Assembly: GCF_017430385.1 (NCBI RefSeq)
Contig: NZ_JAFRNB010000131.1
Coordinates: 38,503-102,502, forward strand
From: Treponema sp.
GTDB lineage: Bacteria; Spirochaetota; Spirochaetia; Treponematales; Treponemataceae
Length of the DNA stretch: 64,000 bases
Direction of reading: 5' to 3'
Shown one piece after another: positions 8,584 through 16,736 of the stretch. The notes below the pieces were generated by a model that saw only the letters and a program-made list of their open reading frames with translations, searched no databases and was not told where the DNA came from. Position 1 is the first letter of the stretch. Every line of letters starts with the position of its first letter. A program made the position numbers and the translations under genes.

Positions 8584-9957
8584 ATGGATTTGATAAATCT
8601 CGAAGAAGAAAAGAATAAAAAGATTCGCGCTTTGCTCGTTGGCGCACCGGCCGCTGACATTTCAGAGCTTTGCGGGCTTGTAAAAACATTGGGCTACGAA
8701 ATTGCGCGCACCGTAATTTTGACCCGCATGGAGCAAAATCCTGTTTACGGATTCGGTAAAGGCAAGGCAGAGGAAATTGCCGCTCTCTCAAAAGAACTTG
8801 AATGTGATTTGATTATTTTTGACTTTGAGATTTCACCGCGAAAGCAGCGCAACTGGGAAAAACTCGCAAAAATCCCTGTCATTGACCGTCAGGAAGTGAT
8901 TCTGCGCATTTTTGCAAGCCGTGCTCAGACAAAGGAAGCCGTTCTCCAAGTTCAGCTTGCACAGCTTGAATATGCGCGCCCTCGCCTGGCTCATTCTTAC
9001 GGCGACATGGCTCGTCAACGAGGCGGAAATTTCGGTTCAAAGGGAAGCGGCGAGACTCAGCTGGAGCTTGACATCCGAAAAATCCGCGAAAAAATCCAGC
9101 AGCTCAAAAGAGAGCTTGAACAGGTCGTGCGTGACCGGGAGACCCAGAGAAAACGCCGCGAAAAGATTCCGCTTCCGTGCTGTGCACTGGCTGGCTACAC
9201 AAACGCAGGAAAATCTTCTCTTTTGAACGCGCTCACTGGAGCCGATGTCTTTGTCGAGGATAAGCTTTTTGCCACCCTCGACCCGACGACCCGAAAACTG
9301 CAGCTAAAATCTTCCATTAAAACAAGCGAAGAAGAAAAGGGCTTTGGAGCCAACATTCTTCTTACGGACACGGTAGGATTTATCTCGAACCTGCCCCACT
9401 CGCTCGTCAATGCTTTCAAATCCACCCTGGAAGAGGCTCAGCGGGCAAATCTCATTCTCCTTGTGCTCGATTCAAGCGACGAAAAGGCGGAATTCCAGTA
9501 CAACACAGTCGTAAAAGTCCTTGAAGAAATCGGGGCCGAGGACACTCCGCGAATCATCGTTCTGAATAAAATCGACAAGCTGGCGGACAATCCAACTCAA
9601 CTTGCAAAAATGACAAGCCTCTTCCCGGATGCAATTAAAATCAGTGCGAAAACTCATGAAGGATTTGAGGAACTTTCGGCAAAAATCTGCGACGAGCTTT
9701 TGGGCGAGGAACTTAGCTACATAATTCCGATGGACAAGCAGAATCTTTTGAATGAATCACGCAAGACCGGCATCATCCTTGAAGAAAACTGGCTCGACGA
9801 CGGAATCCATATCAAAATCAAGGGCGGAGAGCTTAAAAAGAATCCGCGGCTTTCAAATCTTCTCGCCCCGCATGCAGAAAATCCTGAGCAGGCAAAAAAA
9901 GCTCAGCCGGAGCCAGAAAAATCCGGATTCAAAAAGAAATTCGGAGCGGACTGGTAA
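8584..9957 (+). CDS. hflX: Ribosome-associated GTPase HflX
   Basis: The 457-residue product matches HflX over its length. The N-terminal HflX domain contains Y-G-F-G-K-G-K-A-E-E-I (about residues 58-68) and DRQEVILRIFASRA. The Gly-rich linker carries the hallmark GSKGSGETQLELD (about 155-167), followed by a coiled helix. The GTPase domain has G1 GYTNAGKSSL, G3 DTVGF and G4 NKID. HflX binds the 50S subunit and rescues stalled or heat-damaged ribosomes. The C-terminal Lys-rich tail of about 30 residues looks species-specific. The ATG at 8584 has no Shine-Dalgarno sequence; a 10-nt-period repeat abuts it. Confidence 0.95.
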   Translation: MDLINLEEEKNKKIRALLVGAPAADISELCGLVKTLGYEIARTVILTRMEQNPVYGFGKGKAEEIAALSKELECDLIIFDFEISPRKQRNWEKLAKIPVIDRQEVILRIFASRAQTKEAVLQVQLAQLEYARPRLAHSYGDMARQRGGNFGSKGSGETQLELDIRKIREKIQQLKRELEQVVRDRETQRKRREKIPLPCCALAGYTNAGKSSLLNALTGADVFVEDKLFATLDPTTRKLQLKSSIKTSEEEKGFGANILLTDTVGFISNLPHSLVNAFKSTLEEAQRANLILLVLDSSDEKAEFQYNTVVKVLEEIGAEDTPRIIVLNKIDKLADNPTQLAKMTSLFPDAIKISAKTHEGFEELSAKICDELLGEELSYIIPMDKQNLLNESRKTGIILEENWLDDGIHIKIKGGELKKNPRLSNLLAPHAENPEQAKKAQPEPEKSGFKKKFGADW

Positions 9958-9960
9958 GGA

Positions 9961-10030
9961 AAGTGGAAAACTGAAAGCTAAAAGGTGAAAACTAAAAGGT
10001 GAAAGAGGAAAAGTAAAAAATGAAAAGTGA
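9961..10030 (+). repeat. 7-nt-period GTGAAAA/CTAAAAG repeat
   Basis: The short gap between hflX and the FliL-like gene is filled by imperfect units of about 7-8 nt (GTGGAAAACTGAAAGC and similar), of the same style as the GGAAAGT array at 16640-16711. Confidence 0.6.
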
Positions 10031-10050
10031 ATTTTTTAAGGGGGATAATT

Positions 10051-10518
10051 ATGCGAAATTTTAATAAGGTTCTTTTGTTGTTGGCTAGTGTTATTTTGAT
10101 TTTTATTACGGCGGTTACGGCTATTGCGGTTTGCACGAAGAATGCTCATCCGGGGGTGGGATTAAGGCGCGAAGATCCAAGTCCAAAGTCAGTTTCTTCT
10201 TCAAAGACGGCTTTCAACAATATCGGGCAAATCCGTGTGTTCACAAAAGAGGATGAAAATTCTGAAAAAAGCGTGATTGTCCTGACTCCATGGTTTGAAT
10301 ATGACGGCACGGATCAGGCTTTTTACGAGGAACTTGACCGCAAGCACCAGAGCTTAAAATCTTTAATGACAAAATTTTTTGCCGGCCACACAAAAGCGGA
10401 GCTAATGAAATTCGGAGAAGAAAAAATAAAGAACGAGCTTAAGGCTCAGGTGAACGAAAACTTAGTTCTCGGAGAAATCAGCCAGATCTACTTCAACGAT
10501 TATTTATTTTTGGACTAA
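10051..10518 (+). CDS. FliL-like membrane-anchored protein
   Basis: The 155-residue product has one N-terminal membrane anchor (about residues 6-28) and a periplasmic domain whose end resembles the FliL C-terminal domain: LDRKHQSLKSLMTKFFAGHT, then a helical stretch and LGEISQIYFNDYLFLD. FliL family proteins sit at the flagellar basal body around the stator. Similarity is to the domain pattern only; a paralogue outside the motor is possible because no other flagellar gene is here. The ATG at 10051 is preferred to the GTG at 10027, since AAGGGGGA lies just before it. Confidence 0.6.
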   Translation: MRNFNKVLLLLASVILIFITAVTAIAVCTKNAHPGVGLRREDPSPKSVSSSKTAFNNIGQIRVFTKEDENSEKSVIVLTPWFEYDGTDQAFYEELDRKHQSLKSLMTKFFAGHTKAELMKFGEEKIKNELKAQVNENLVLGEISQIYFNDYLFLD

Positions 10519-10554
10519 ATGCAACTTCACCCAAAAGATTGTGTCTAATAAAAC

Positions 10555-10628
10555 GGGGCGTTACGGGGTGTCCCCGTAGAGAGGGTAGCGACCAATGAAA
10601 TGGGCGCGCAGGGGGAGACTTCCCCCTT
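10555..10628 (+). repeat. GGGGCGTTRC multi-hairpin element
   Basis: The element runs from GGGGCGTTACGGGGTG through CCCCGTAGAG and a central hairpin region to the terminal hairpin GGGGGAGACTTCCCCC. Related copies are at 21620-21846 (reverse), 31020-31090 (inside murB), 45311-45401 and 62299-62376. It lies between the FliL-like and small membrane protein genes. Confidence 0.75.
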
Positions 10629-10650
10629 GAGTTTTTTGAGGAGTAAAAAA

Positions 10651-11007
10651 ATGGAACACATAACTTCGCCTGCCGCACAGGTAATCATCTCGCTTATCCC
10701 AATCGTGGGCATTTTCATCGGCGGCACAGTAATTTTCTTCGCGCTTTTGTGGATTCATCACGAAAACAAACAGAAAATCAAGGCTGGCGAAAAATCAAAA
10801 TCAAATTTCAACTACAAGGCCGCGACACTTCTTGCTGGGCTTTTGCTCACAGGAATCGGAGGAATGCTCTCAATTTTCTTCGTTCTTTTTGCCGGAATCA
10901 CACCGTCTTTGCTCGGCGGACTGATTCCACTGACAATCGGAGTATGCTTACTTTTGTTCTACCGGCTTTACGACTGGAACAATGAACCTCGAACAACTGA
11001 TAACTAA
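10651..11007 (+). CDS. Small membrane protein (DUF6249-like) of the ECF sigma module
   Basis: The 118-residue product has three hydrophobic segments: an N-terminal one (IISLIPIVGIFIGGTVIFFALLWI region), then two near the C terminus separated by a Gly turn (LLTGIGGMLSIFF and LIPLTIGVCLLLFYRLYDW). The pattern matches small proteins labelled DUF6249 that commonly sit beside ECF sigma genes; that label is from memory. The ATG at 10651 has TTGAGGAG 8 nt upstream. It overlaps the sigma factor start by 26 nt, so the two are translationally linked. Confidence 0.55.
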   Translation: MEHITSPAAQVIISLIPIVGIFIGGTVIFFALLWIHHENKQKIKAGEKSKSNFNYKAATLLAGLLLTGIGGMLSIFFVLFAGITPSLLGGLIPLTIGVCLLLFYRLYDWNNEPRTTDN

Positions 11008-11545
11008 AAAACGCGACAATGCGTTGATTAAGGCTACATTATCAGGTGACTCAAAGGCTTTCTCAAAGCTCGTCTCAAGCTATAAAAAGCGGGTTCGGGC
11101 ATTGGGAATGAGTTTTTTCAAGAACGAAGCTGACACGGAGGATTTCGAGCAGGAAGTTTTCTTAAAGGCATACACAAATCTTGCAAATTTCAAGGGGGAT
11201 TCTTCCTTTCCGACTTGGCTTACTTCAATCGCCTACAATACGGCGGTGAATGCAAAAACGAGGCGAAAGGAATATCTTCCGATTTCAGACGAAGAAAATC
11301 TTGAGGACTCGGATTTGACTCCAGAAAAGAACCAGATCCGAAAAATCACCGTGCTTGCCGTGCGAGAGGCTGTCAAGGATTTGCCCGAAAAATTCAAAAT
11401 CTGCGTCGAACTTTATTTTTTTTATGATAATTCGCACGCAGAAATCAGCAAAATCACCGGCGAAGGCATAAACACGATAAAATCACACATTTTCCGTGCA
11501 AAAAAAATCCTGCGCGAAAAATTAAGGAGCTACTATGAAGAATGA
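10982..11545 (+). CDS. ECF-type RNA polymerase sigma factor
   Basis: The 187-residue product has region 2 (about 25-90: AFSKLVSSYKKRVRALGMSF, then DFEQEVFLKAYTNLANFKG) and region 4 (about 125-185: AVREAVKDLPEKFKICVELY, then the helix-turn-helix with EISKITGEGINTIKSHIFRAKK), joined by a short linker. This is a classical ECF sigma factor lacking regions 1 and 3. It directs polymerase to its own regulon when its anti-sigma factor lets go. The next gene, overlapping by 11 nt, encodes that anti-sigma factor. Confidence 0.9.
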   Translation: MNLEQLITKKRDNALIKATLSGDSKAFSKLVSSYKKRVRALGMSFFKNEADTEDFEQEVFLKAYTNLANFKGDSSFPTWLTSIAYNTAVNAKTRRKEYLPISDEENLEDSDLTPEKNQIRKITVLAVREAVKDLPEKFKICVELYFFYDNSHAEISKITGEGINTIKSHIFRAKKILREKLRSYYEE

Positions 11546-11996
11546 AAATTGTGAAAAGACAATGGACACTTTTCTTTCTTTGGACAAATACGAACGGATT
11601 CCGCTTAGGATAACGCTCCACTTTCTCTGCTGTAAAAAATGCCGGACTCAGGCGCGATATCTGACTCTGGCGGAAAAATTTGCGAGCGAGCCGATTCGCC
11701 CTACTCCGCTCAAGGATGCGCTCGAAAATATCCCGATTAAGCCTGTCTCGATGACAAAATGGATAATTTCCGGCATCATTATGATTTTAATGATGGTCGT
11801 TTCTGGAATCTTACTGAACAAAACCGAAAGCCCGGCGTTTGCAATCATCCTGAACATCAACTTCGGGCTTATCATCACCGCATACTGCGCAATCTTCGTA
11901 GGCACGAACATGGACTTTTTTATCAAGAAGATTGGAAAAAACGGCAAAAATAATGGCCAGAACTTAAAGCTCTGGCCGGATAATTTACTCGCCTAA
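11535..11996 (+). CDS. ZAS-type anti-sigma factor, membrane-bound
   Basis: The 153-residue product has an N-terminal zinc anti-sigma (ZAS) signature H-x3-C-x2-C in LHFLCCKKC (about residues 28-36), then two membrane segments (about 76-95 and 103-123) and a basic tail. It overlaps the sigma factor gene by 11 nt with its SD (AAGGAG) inside the sigma gene, so both are made together. By family it holds the ECF sigma at the membrane until a redox or envelope signal is sensed. The 3' end overlaps the convergent argD gene by 12 nt. Confidence 0.75.
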   Translation: MKNENCEKTMDTFLSLDKYERIPLRITLHFLCCKKCRTQARYLTLAEKFASEPIRPTPLKDALENIPIKPVSMTKWIISGIIMILMMVVSGILLNKTESPAFAIILNINFGLIITAYCAIFVGTNMDFFIKKIGKNGKNNGQNLKLWPDNLLA

Positions 11997-13154
11997 AAGA
12001 ACATCTTTAAGAATCGCAAGGCCCTCATCGATTTCTTTGTAAGAAATGTTGAGCGGCGGAACGATTCGGAGCGTATTCTTGCCCGCTGTTGATGTAAGAA
12101 GACCTTTTTCAAGGAGTTTTTTCTCGACTTCAACGGCATTGACCGGCTCAATCATATCAACGCCAATCATCAATCCCTTTCCGCGAATCTCACCGACGCA
12201 TTTTGCGCCGAATTCTGAGATTTTCTTTCGCATGTACTCGCCTTTTTCAGAAACGCTCTTAAGGAAGCCTGGTTTTGTAAGCTCATGAAGAACTACGAGA
12301 CCTGCCGCACAAGCCAGAGGATTGCCGCCGAATGTTGACTGGTGATCGCCCGCCTTGAAAACATCAGCAGCCTTTCCGCGAATCAAGATTCCACCGAACG
12401 GAACGCCGCCTGCAACGCCTTTTGCAAAGCTTACGACTTCAGGATTGAATCCAAGCTGCTCGCTCGCAAGCAATGTTCCTGTGCGGCCAAAGCCTGTCTG
12501 GACTTCATCAGCCATTACGATTGCTCCGGCTTTTCGTGCTGCATCGGCGGCCGCTTTTGCCCAATCAGCATCAACGATGTTTACGCCGCCTTCGCCCTGA
12601 ACGCACTCAATCAAAAGGGCAGCCGTAGTGTCATCGAAAGCAGTTTTGATTGCTTCCCAGTCATTTGCCTTGATTGTCTTGAAGCAGTCAACATAAGGAG
12701 CAAAACATGCAGGATGGAATTTGTCCTGCCCGGTTGCCGTCAAAGTTGCAAGTGTGCGACCGTGGAAAGAACTTTCCAAAGTATAAATCACGCGGCGTTT
12801 TTCTCCACCGTTGAGATAGCCGTATTTTCGTGCAAGCTTGATTGCGGCTTCGTTTCCTTCTGCGCCTGAGTTTCCAAAATAAACCGCGTCAAAGCCTGTG
12901 TAGCCAAGCAATTCCGTAGCATAAGCAACACCGACATCGCTCACAAAATAGTTGCAAACATGAATCTGTTTTTTTGCCTGTTTTGAAATCGCCTTTACGA
13001 GAGGCTTGAAATTGTGACCGAGAGAGTTGACCGCAATTCCAGCAAGAAAGTCGATGTATTTTTTGCCGTTAATGTCGTAAACGGTTGAGCCTTTGCCCTT
13101 GACCATAGTGACATCAAACGAACCGTAATTATTCACAACGATTTTAGAACCCAT
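11985..13154 (-). CDS. argD: Acetylornithine aminotransferase family, PLP-dependent
   Basis: The 389-residue product is a class III aminotransferase. It has YFGNSGAEGNEAAIKLARKY, the SSFHGRT motif, the DEVQTGFGRTG signature and the PLP lysine in VVSFAKGVAGG. The substrate is most likely N-acetylornithine (arginine synthesis), judged by length and the QTGFGRTG/GDHQSTFGGNPL pattern, though succinylornithine or GABA-type activity cannot be excluded. No other arg gene is nearby. The ATG at 13154 has GGGAGAA upstream; an in-frame extension lacks a ribosome site. Confidence 0.85.
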   Translation of the reverse strand: MGSKIVVNNYGSFDVTMVKGKGSTVYDINGKKYIDFLAGIAVNSLGHNFKPLVKAISKQAKKQIHVCNYFVSDVGVAYATELLGYTGFDAVYFGNSGAEGNEAAIKLARKYGYLNGGEKRRVIYTLESSFHGRTLATLTATGQDKFHPACFAPYVDCFKTIKANDWEAIKTAFDDTTAALLIECVQGEGGVNIVDADWAKAAADAARKAGAIVMADEVQTGFGRTGTLLASEQLGFNPEVVSFAKGVAGGVPFGGILIRGKAADVFKAGDHQSTFGGNPLACAAGLVVLHELTKPGFLKSVSEKGEYMRKKISEFGAKCVGEIRGKGLMIGVDMIEPVNAVEVEKKLLEKGLLTSTAGKNTLRIVPPLNISYKEIDEGLAILKDVLLGE

Positions 13155-13203
13155 ATTTTCTCCCAAAAAAATATATATGGAAGAAGATAGCATAAAAATA
13201 GTC

Positions 13204-13233
13204 TTGATTCAATTATTCTGGAGAATTTATAAT
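13204..13233 (+). promoter_or_regulatory. Sigma70-type promoter of the thiBPQ operon
   Basis: TTGATT at 13204-13209, an 18-nt spacer and TATAAT at 13228-13233. The start codon of thiB follows 53 nt later with GGAGG at 13277-13281. No TPP-riboswitch core (CTGAGA with ACCTGATC) is present in this short leader. Confidence 0.6.
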
Positions 13234-13285
13234 TCTGTTGCTCTTTGCAAACAATCACGATATACTTTTTTTCACTGGAGGACTC

Positions 13286-14317
13286 ATGAAAAAGTCACTG
13301 TTTATTTTGTCTTCTATTTTTTTGACATCATTTCTGCTCATCTCTTGCAACAAAACAAACTCTAAATCATCAAAAAAGAACGAAGTAATCATCTACACTT
13401 ATGACAGTTTCGCCGCTGACTGGGGAGCTGCACCAAAAATTGCGGCATCATTTCAAAAAGAAACTGGCATAAAAGCCGTTTTCGTTGACTGCGGAAGCGG
13501 AGGACAGCTGTTAAGCCGCACAATCATTGAAAAAGACTCACCAAAAGCGGACATCATCCTCGGAATTGACAACAACAATTCCATAAAGGCACTTCAAGCT
13601 GATATTCTCGATTCGTACATCCCGCAAAATGCAGATTCAATCATCGATCCGAATTTGCAGGCTCAGCTCGGCACAAAAGACAAGCTGATTCCTTACGATT
13701 ACAGCCATTTCACATTCATTTTTGACAAACGGGCGGAGTTTAAGGAACCGAAATGCCTTGCTGATTTGGCAGATCCAATCTACAAGAACAAAATCATTCT
13801 TATGGATCCGCGCACAAGCACTCCGGGACTTGGTTTTGTCGCATGGACAAAGGCTGTTTTTACAGATGACGCTGATTTTTCGGCTTACTGGCAGTCCATC
13901 AAGCCAAATGTCCTCACTATGGCACCAGGCTGGAGCGCAGGCTACGGTCTTTTCACAAACGGCGAGGCTCCGCTCGTAATCAGCTACACGACAAGCCCTG
14001 CCGCAAATCTTGAATATGACAAAATTGACTACTACAAAGCCCTTGTTTTCGATGACGGACATTACATGCAGGTTGAGGGAGCAGGAATTTTAAAGAATGC
14101 GCCTCACAGAAAGGAAGCGGAACTTTTCATGGATTTCTTGATTTCAGAAAAAGCCCAGTCCGCGCTTCCACTCACTCAATGGATGTACCCGGTAAACAAA
14201 AATGTCAGGCTTCCGGATTGTTACGCAATGGCGGCTGCAAAACCAAACAAAACACTTTCCGTAAACACAGAACTTTTGAGCGAAGCTGCAGAAAAAGCCA
14301 TTTCAATCATCAAATAA
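13286..14317 (+). CDS. thiB: Thiamine ABC transporter, substrate-binding lipoprotein
   Basis: The 343-residue product has a lipoprotein signal ending LLISC (Cys about 19), then a periplasmic-binding fold of the ThiB/TbpA type: VIIYTYDSFAADWG near the N terminus, the KADIILGIDNN strand and the LMDPRTSTPGLGF segment. It captures thiamine or its phosphates outside the inner membrane and passes them to ThiP. It is the first gene of thiB-thiP-thiQ. The ATG at 13286 has GGAGG with good spacing; a longer frame begins inside the promoter and is rejected. Confidence 0.9.
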   Translation: MKKSLFILSSIFLTSFLLISCNKTNSKSSKKNEVIIYTYDSFAADWGAAPKIAASFQKETGIKAVFVDCGSGGQLLSRTIIEKDSPKADIILGIDNNNSIKALQADILDSYIPQNADSIIDPNLQAQLGTKDKLIPYDYSHFTFIFDKRAEFKEPKCLADLADPIYKNKIILMDPRTSTPGLGFVAWTKAVFTDDADFSAYWQSIKPNVLTMAPGWSAGYGLFTNGEAPLVISYTTSPAANLEYDKIDYYKALVFDDGHYMQVEGAGILKNAPHRKEAELFMDFLISEKAQSALPLTQWMYPVNKNVRLPDCYAMAAAKPNKTLSVNTELLSEAAEKAISIIK

Positions 14318-14321
14318 AACC

Positions 14322-15788
14322 GTGCAAAATCTTCTTTTTGTAAGTGCATTCACCGTGGCGCAGGCTCTCTGCTCCACAGTTATCGCGCTTTTTATTGGCA
14401 TTTTTGCGGCATTTTTTACTGCAAACAGGGATTTTCCCGGAAAAAAGATTCTTCTCTCATTCTCGACGGTGCCTTTGTGTATGCCGTCACTTCTGATTGC
14501 GCTTGGATTCGTCTCATTTTTCGGAATGGCGGGAACGCTCAACACAATTTTGAAGTCTCTTTTCAATCTGGAAAAACCGCCGGTAACTTTTCTTTACACT
14601 TTTTTAGGAATCATAATCGCGCAGGGCTTCTACAATTTTCCGCCTGTAATGGCAAGTATTCACGACACCTGGAAAAATATTCCGACACAGCAGGCAGAAG
14701 CGGCTAGGCTTTTAGGCGCAAGTGAGATTCGGATTTTCAGAACCGTCACGATTTTCCAGCTGATGCCGGCAATAGTCTCGTCCTGTATGCTCGTTTTCCT
14801 TTACTGCTTTTTCAGTTTTTTGATTGTGCTTCTTTTTGGCGGCGTTGGGTGTACTACCCTTGAAGTTGAAATTTACAAAACAGTAAGGGGAAGCCTTGAT
14901 TTTTCAAAAGCGGCAGGGTTTGCCATCACTGAGACCGTACTTGCCTGCATTTTCGTTGGATTTTATGCTTTTCTGGAGCAAAAATCTTCCAAAAACCGGG
15001 GAATCGCATTTTATCAAAAGCAGGCTGACAGAAAGATTTCGGGAATTTCCGAGCGGATATTTGCATTTTTCACTTTTTCTCTGATTCTACTTTTTTTTAT
15101 CGCACCGCTGTTTTCGATTTTTTACAACGCCGTTTCCTCATCAAAATCGATTCTGACTTTTTCGACGATTCTCCGTGTCTTTAAGATGAGCGGATTTTTT
15201 CAGTCCTTTTTGACTACAATTTCTGTCGCGCTCGCAACGAGTTTTCTTTGCGTAATTCCAGCATTCTCATACGCGGCTTTTTTGAGGACTTTTGACTCTG
15301 CGGGCAGGCTTTTGTTTTTGCGGATTATTCCGATGATTCCGCTCTGCATTTCAAGCGTTGTGACTGGCGTTCTGATTATAATTCTTGTAAAAAGCGGAAC
15401 CGTGGTTCATCTGATTGCAGCCCAAGTTTTTTTGACCTGGCCTCTTGCATTCAGGCAGATTTATGCGTGTGTTTCAAAAATCCCGGATGAGACCATTGAT
15501 GCGGCACGGATTTTGAGCCACAGGAAGCGGGATTTGATTTTCAGGATTTACATTCCGCAAAGCTCAAGGGGAATCTTAAGCGCGCTGGGATTTTGTTTTG
15601 CAGTGAGCGCAGGAGACACAACCTTGCCTTTGGTTCTCGCGCTTCCAAGATTTTCAAATCTTTCGCTTTTTACATACCGTCTGGCCAGTTCCTACAGATT
15701 CCATGAAGCCTGTGCAGCAGGGCTTGTTCTCGGAATCCTGTGCGCGGCAGTTTTTTCTGCGGCGAACCGTCTCAAAAATAAGCAATGA
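14322..15788 (+). CDS. thiP: Thiamine ABC transporter, permease
   Basis: The 488-residue integral membrane protein has about 12 hydrophobic segments arranged as two homologous binding-protein-dependent permease halves. Each half carries an EAA-like loop: QQAEAARLLGASEIRIFRTV (about residues 125-145) and DETIDAARILSHRKRDLIFR (about 388-407). A fused double permease is typical of ThiP. The start used is GTG at 14322, 4 nt after the thiB stop and without a clear SD, so translational coupling is likely. It forms the channel for thiamine uptake. Confidence 0.88.
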   Translation: MQNLLFVSAFTVAQALCSTVIALFIGIFAAFFTANRDFPGKKILLSFSTVPLCMPSLLIALGFVSFFGMAGTLNTILKSLFNLEKPPVTFLYTFLGIIIAQGFYNFPPVMASIHDTWKNIPTQQAEAARLLGASEIRIFRTVTIFQLMPAIVSSCMLVFLYCFFSFLIVLLFGGVGCTTLEVEIYKTVRGSLDFSKAAGFAITETVLACIFVGFYAFLEQKSSKNRGIAFYQKQADRKISGISERIFAFFTFSLILLFFIAPLFSIFYNAVSSSKSILTFSTILRVFKMSGFFQSFLTTISVALATSFLCVIPAFSYAAFLRTFDSAGRLLFLRIIPMIPLCISSVVTGVLIIILVKSGTVVHLIAAQVFLTWPLAFRQIYACVSKIPDETIDAARILSHRKRDLIFRIYIPQSSRGILSALGFCFAVSAGDTTLPLVLALPRFSNLSLFTYRLASSYRFHEACAAGLVLGILCAAVFSAANRLKNKQ

Positions 15789-15809
15789 GGAAATAGGAGT
15801 TAGTTTTTT

Positions 15810-16499
15810 ATGAACGAATATTTTTTTGCAGAGAACTTGCGGCTCGACTGGGAAAATTTTCATCTTGCTGTCTCATTTTCTTGTGAAAAAGGAACTATGA
15901 CTTCGATTGTCGGGCCAAGCGGAAGCGGAAAGTCCACTGTGCTGCGACTGATTTCAGGCCTGGATAAGCCGACTTCGACCGATACAAAAATCATGCTGAA
16001 TGGGAAGGACATTTCTTACACAAAGCCAGCCCTCCGCGGAATCGGGATGGTGTTCCAAAAGGCGAATCTTTTCACACATCTTCGAGTTGATGACAATGTG
16101 GCTTACGGACTCCGATGCAAAGGAATGAGCAAAAAAGAAAGCCGCTCTCTTGCCAAAACATTTCTCAATAAATTCAATCTCGATGGATTTGAAAAAAGAT
16201 TCCCGGAAACGCTTTCTGGCGGCGAAGCGCAAAGGGTCGCACTTGCACGAACTTTGATTATAAAGCCGGAATTAGTTTTGCTGGACGAACCACTTTCGGC
16301 ACTGGACGCCCCATTGCGCAAAAAACTCGCACAGGAAATCCGCACGCTGCAAAAAGAATTCGGTTTCACAGGAATCATGGTCACGCACGACATAGCCGAA
16401 GCCAAAACCGTAAGCGACAAGATTATTCTTATTAAGGAAGGAAAATTAGTCTGGCAGGGCGCGGCAGAAGATTTTAAAGAGGAAATGATTTCTGGCTAA
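15810..16499 (+). CDS. thiQ: Thiamine ABC transporter, ATPase
   Basis: The 229-residue nucleotide-binding subunit has Walker A GPSGSGKST (about 35-43), Q-loop MVFQKANLFTHL, ABC signature LSGGEAQRVALART, Walker B LVLLDEPLSALD and the switch His in MVTHD. Length and domain content match ThiQ (a short ABC ATPase without a C-terminal regulatory domain). It powers the ThiBP importer. AGGAG lies 10 nt before the ATG. The stop codon is followed directly by repeat DNA. Confidence 0.9.
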   Translation: MNEYFFAENLRLDWENFHLAVSFSCEKGTMTSIVGPSGSGKSTVLRLISGLDKPTSTDTKIMLNGKDISYTKPALRGIGMVFQKANLFTHLRVDDNVAYGLRCKGMSKKESRSLAKTFLNKFNLDGFEKRFPETLSGGEAQRVALARTLIIKPELVLLDEPLSALDAPLRKKLAQEIRTLQKEFGFTGIMVTHDIAEAKTVSDKIILIKEGKLVWQGAAEDFKEEMISG

Positions 16500-16516
16500 A
16501 AAACAGATGCAGAAAG

Positions 16517-16640
16517 CCGAGGGCTAGGGATAGTAGCCACGGCGGAGCCGACCGCGAGCTGAACGAGCGAAAGCGAGTGAGTGAGCGGTTGAAGCGCCAG
16601 CGGAATGGCGGATAGCCCGACGGCGAAGCCGTAGCCCCCA
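16517..16640 (+). repeat. GGATAGCCC multi-hairpin element
   Basis: An outer pair GGGCTA (16521-16526) with TAGCCC (16632-16637) encloses several hairpins, including CGGCGAAGCCG and GGCGGAGCC. The signature GGATAGCCCG recurs at 33645-33656, and a related AAGCCCGACGGC at 52069-52080. It sits between thiQ and purB. Confidence 0.65.
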
Positions 16641-16711
16641 CTTTCCGTTTTCCACTTTCCACTTTCCACTTTCCGTTTCCCATTTTCCACCTCCCACACT
16701 TTCAACTTTCA
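16640..16711 (-). repeat. 7-nt-period GGAAAGT array
   Basis: Read on the minus strand, units GGAAAGT, GGAAAAC and GGAAACG repeat about ten times with a strict 7-nt step. The array directly abuts the hairpin element on its left and ends about 25 nt before the purB start. Confidence 0.8.
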
Positions 16712-16736
16712 TTCAATTTTGCTATAATTTCGCACC

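Noticed and set aside
10600..10650. Upstream extension of the small membrane protein
   Set aside because: It would translate the repeat element; the ATG at 10651 has a good SD.
13155..13285. TPP riboswitch before thiB
   Set aside because: The conserved CTGAGA and ACCTGATC cores are missing and the leader is too short.
16640..16711. CRISPR array
   Set aside because: The units are 7 nt long and have no spacers; no cas genes are present.
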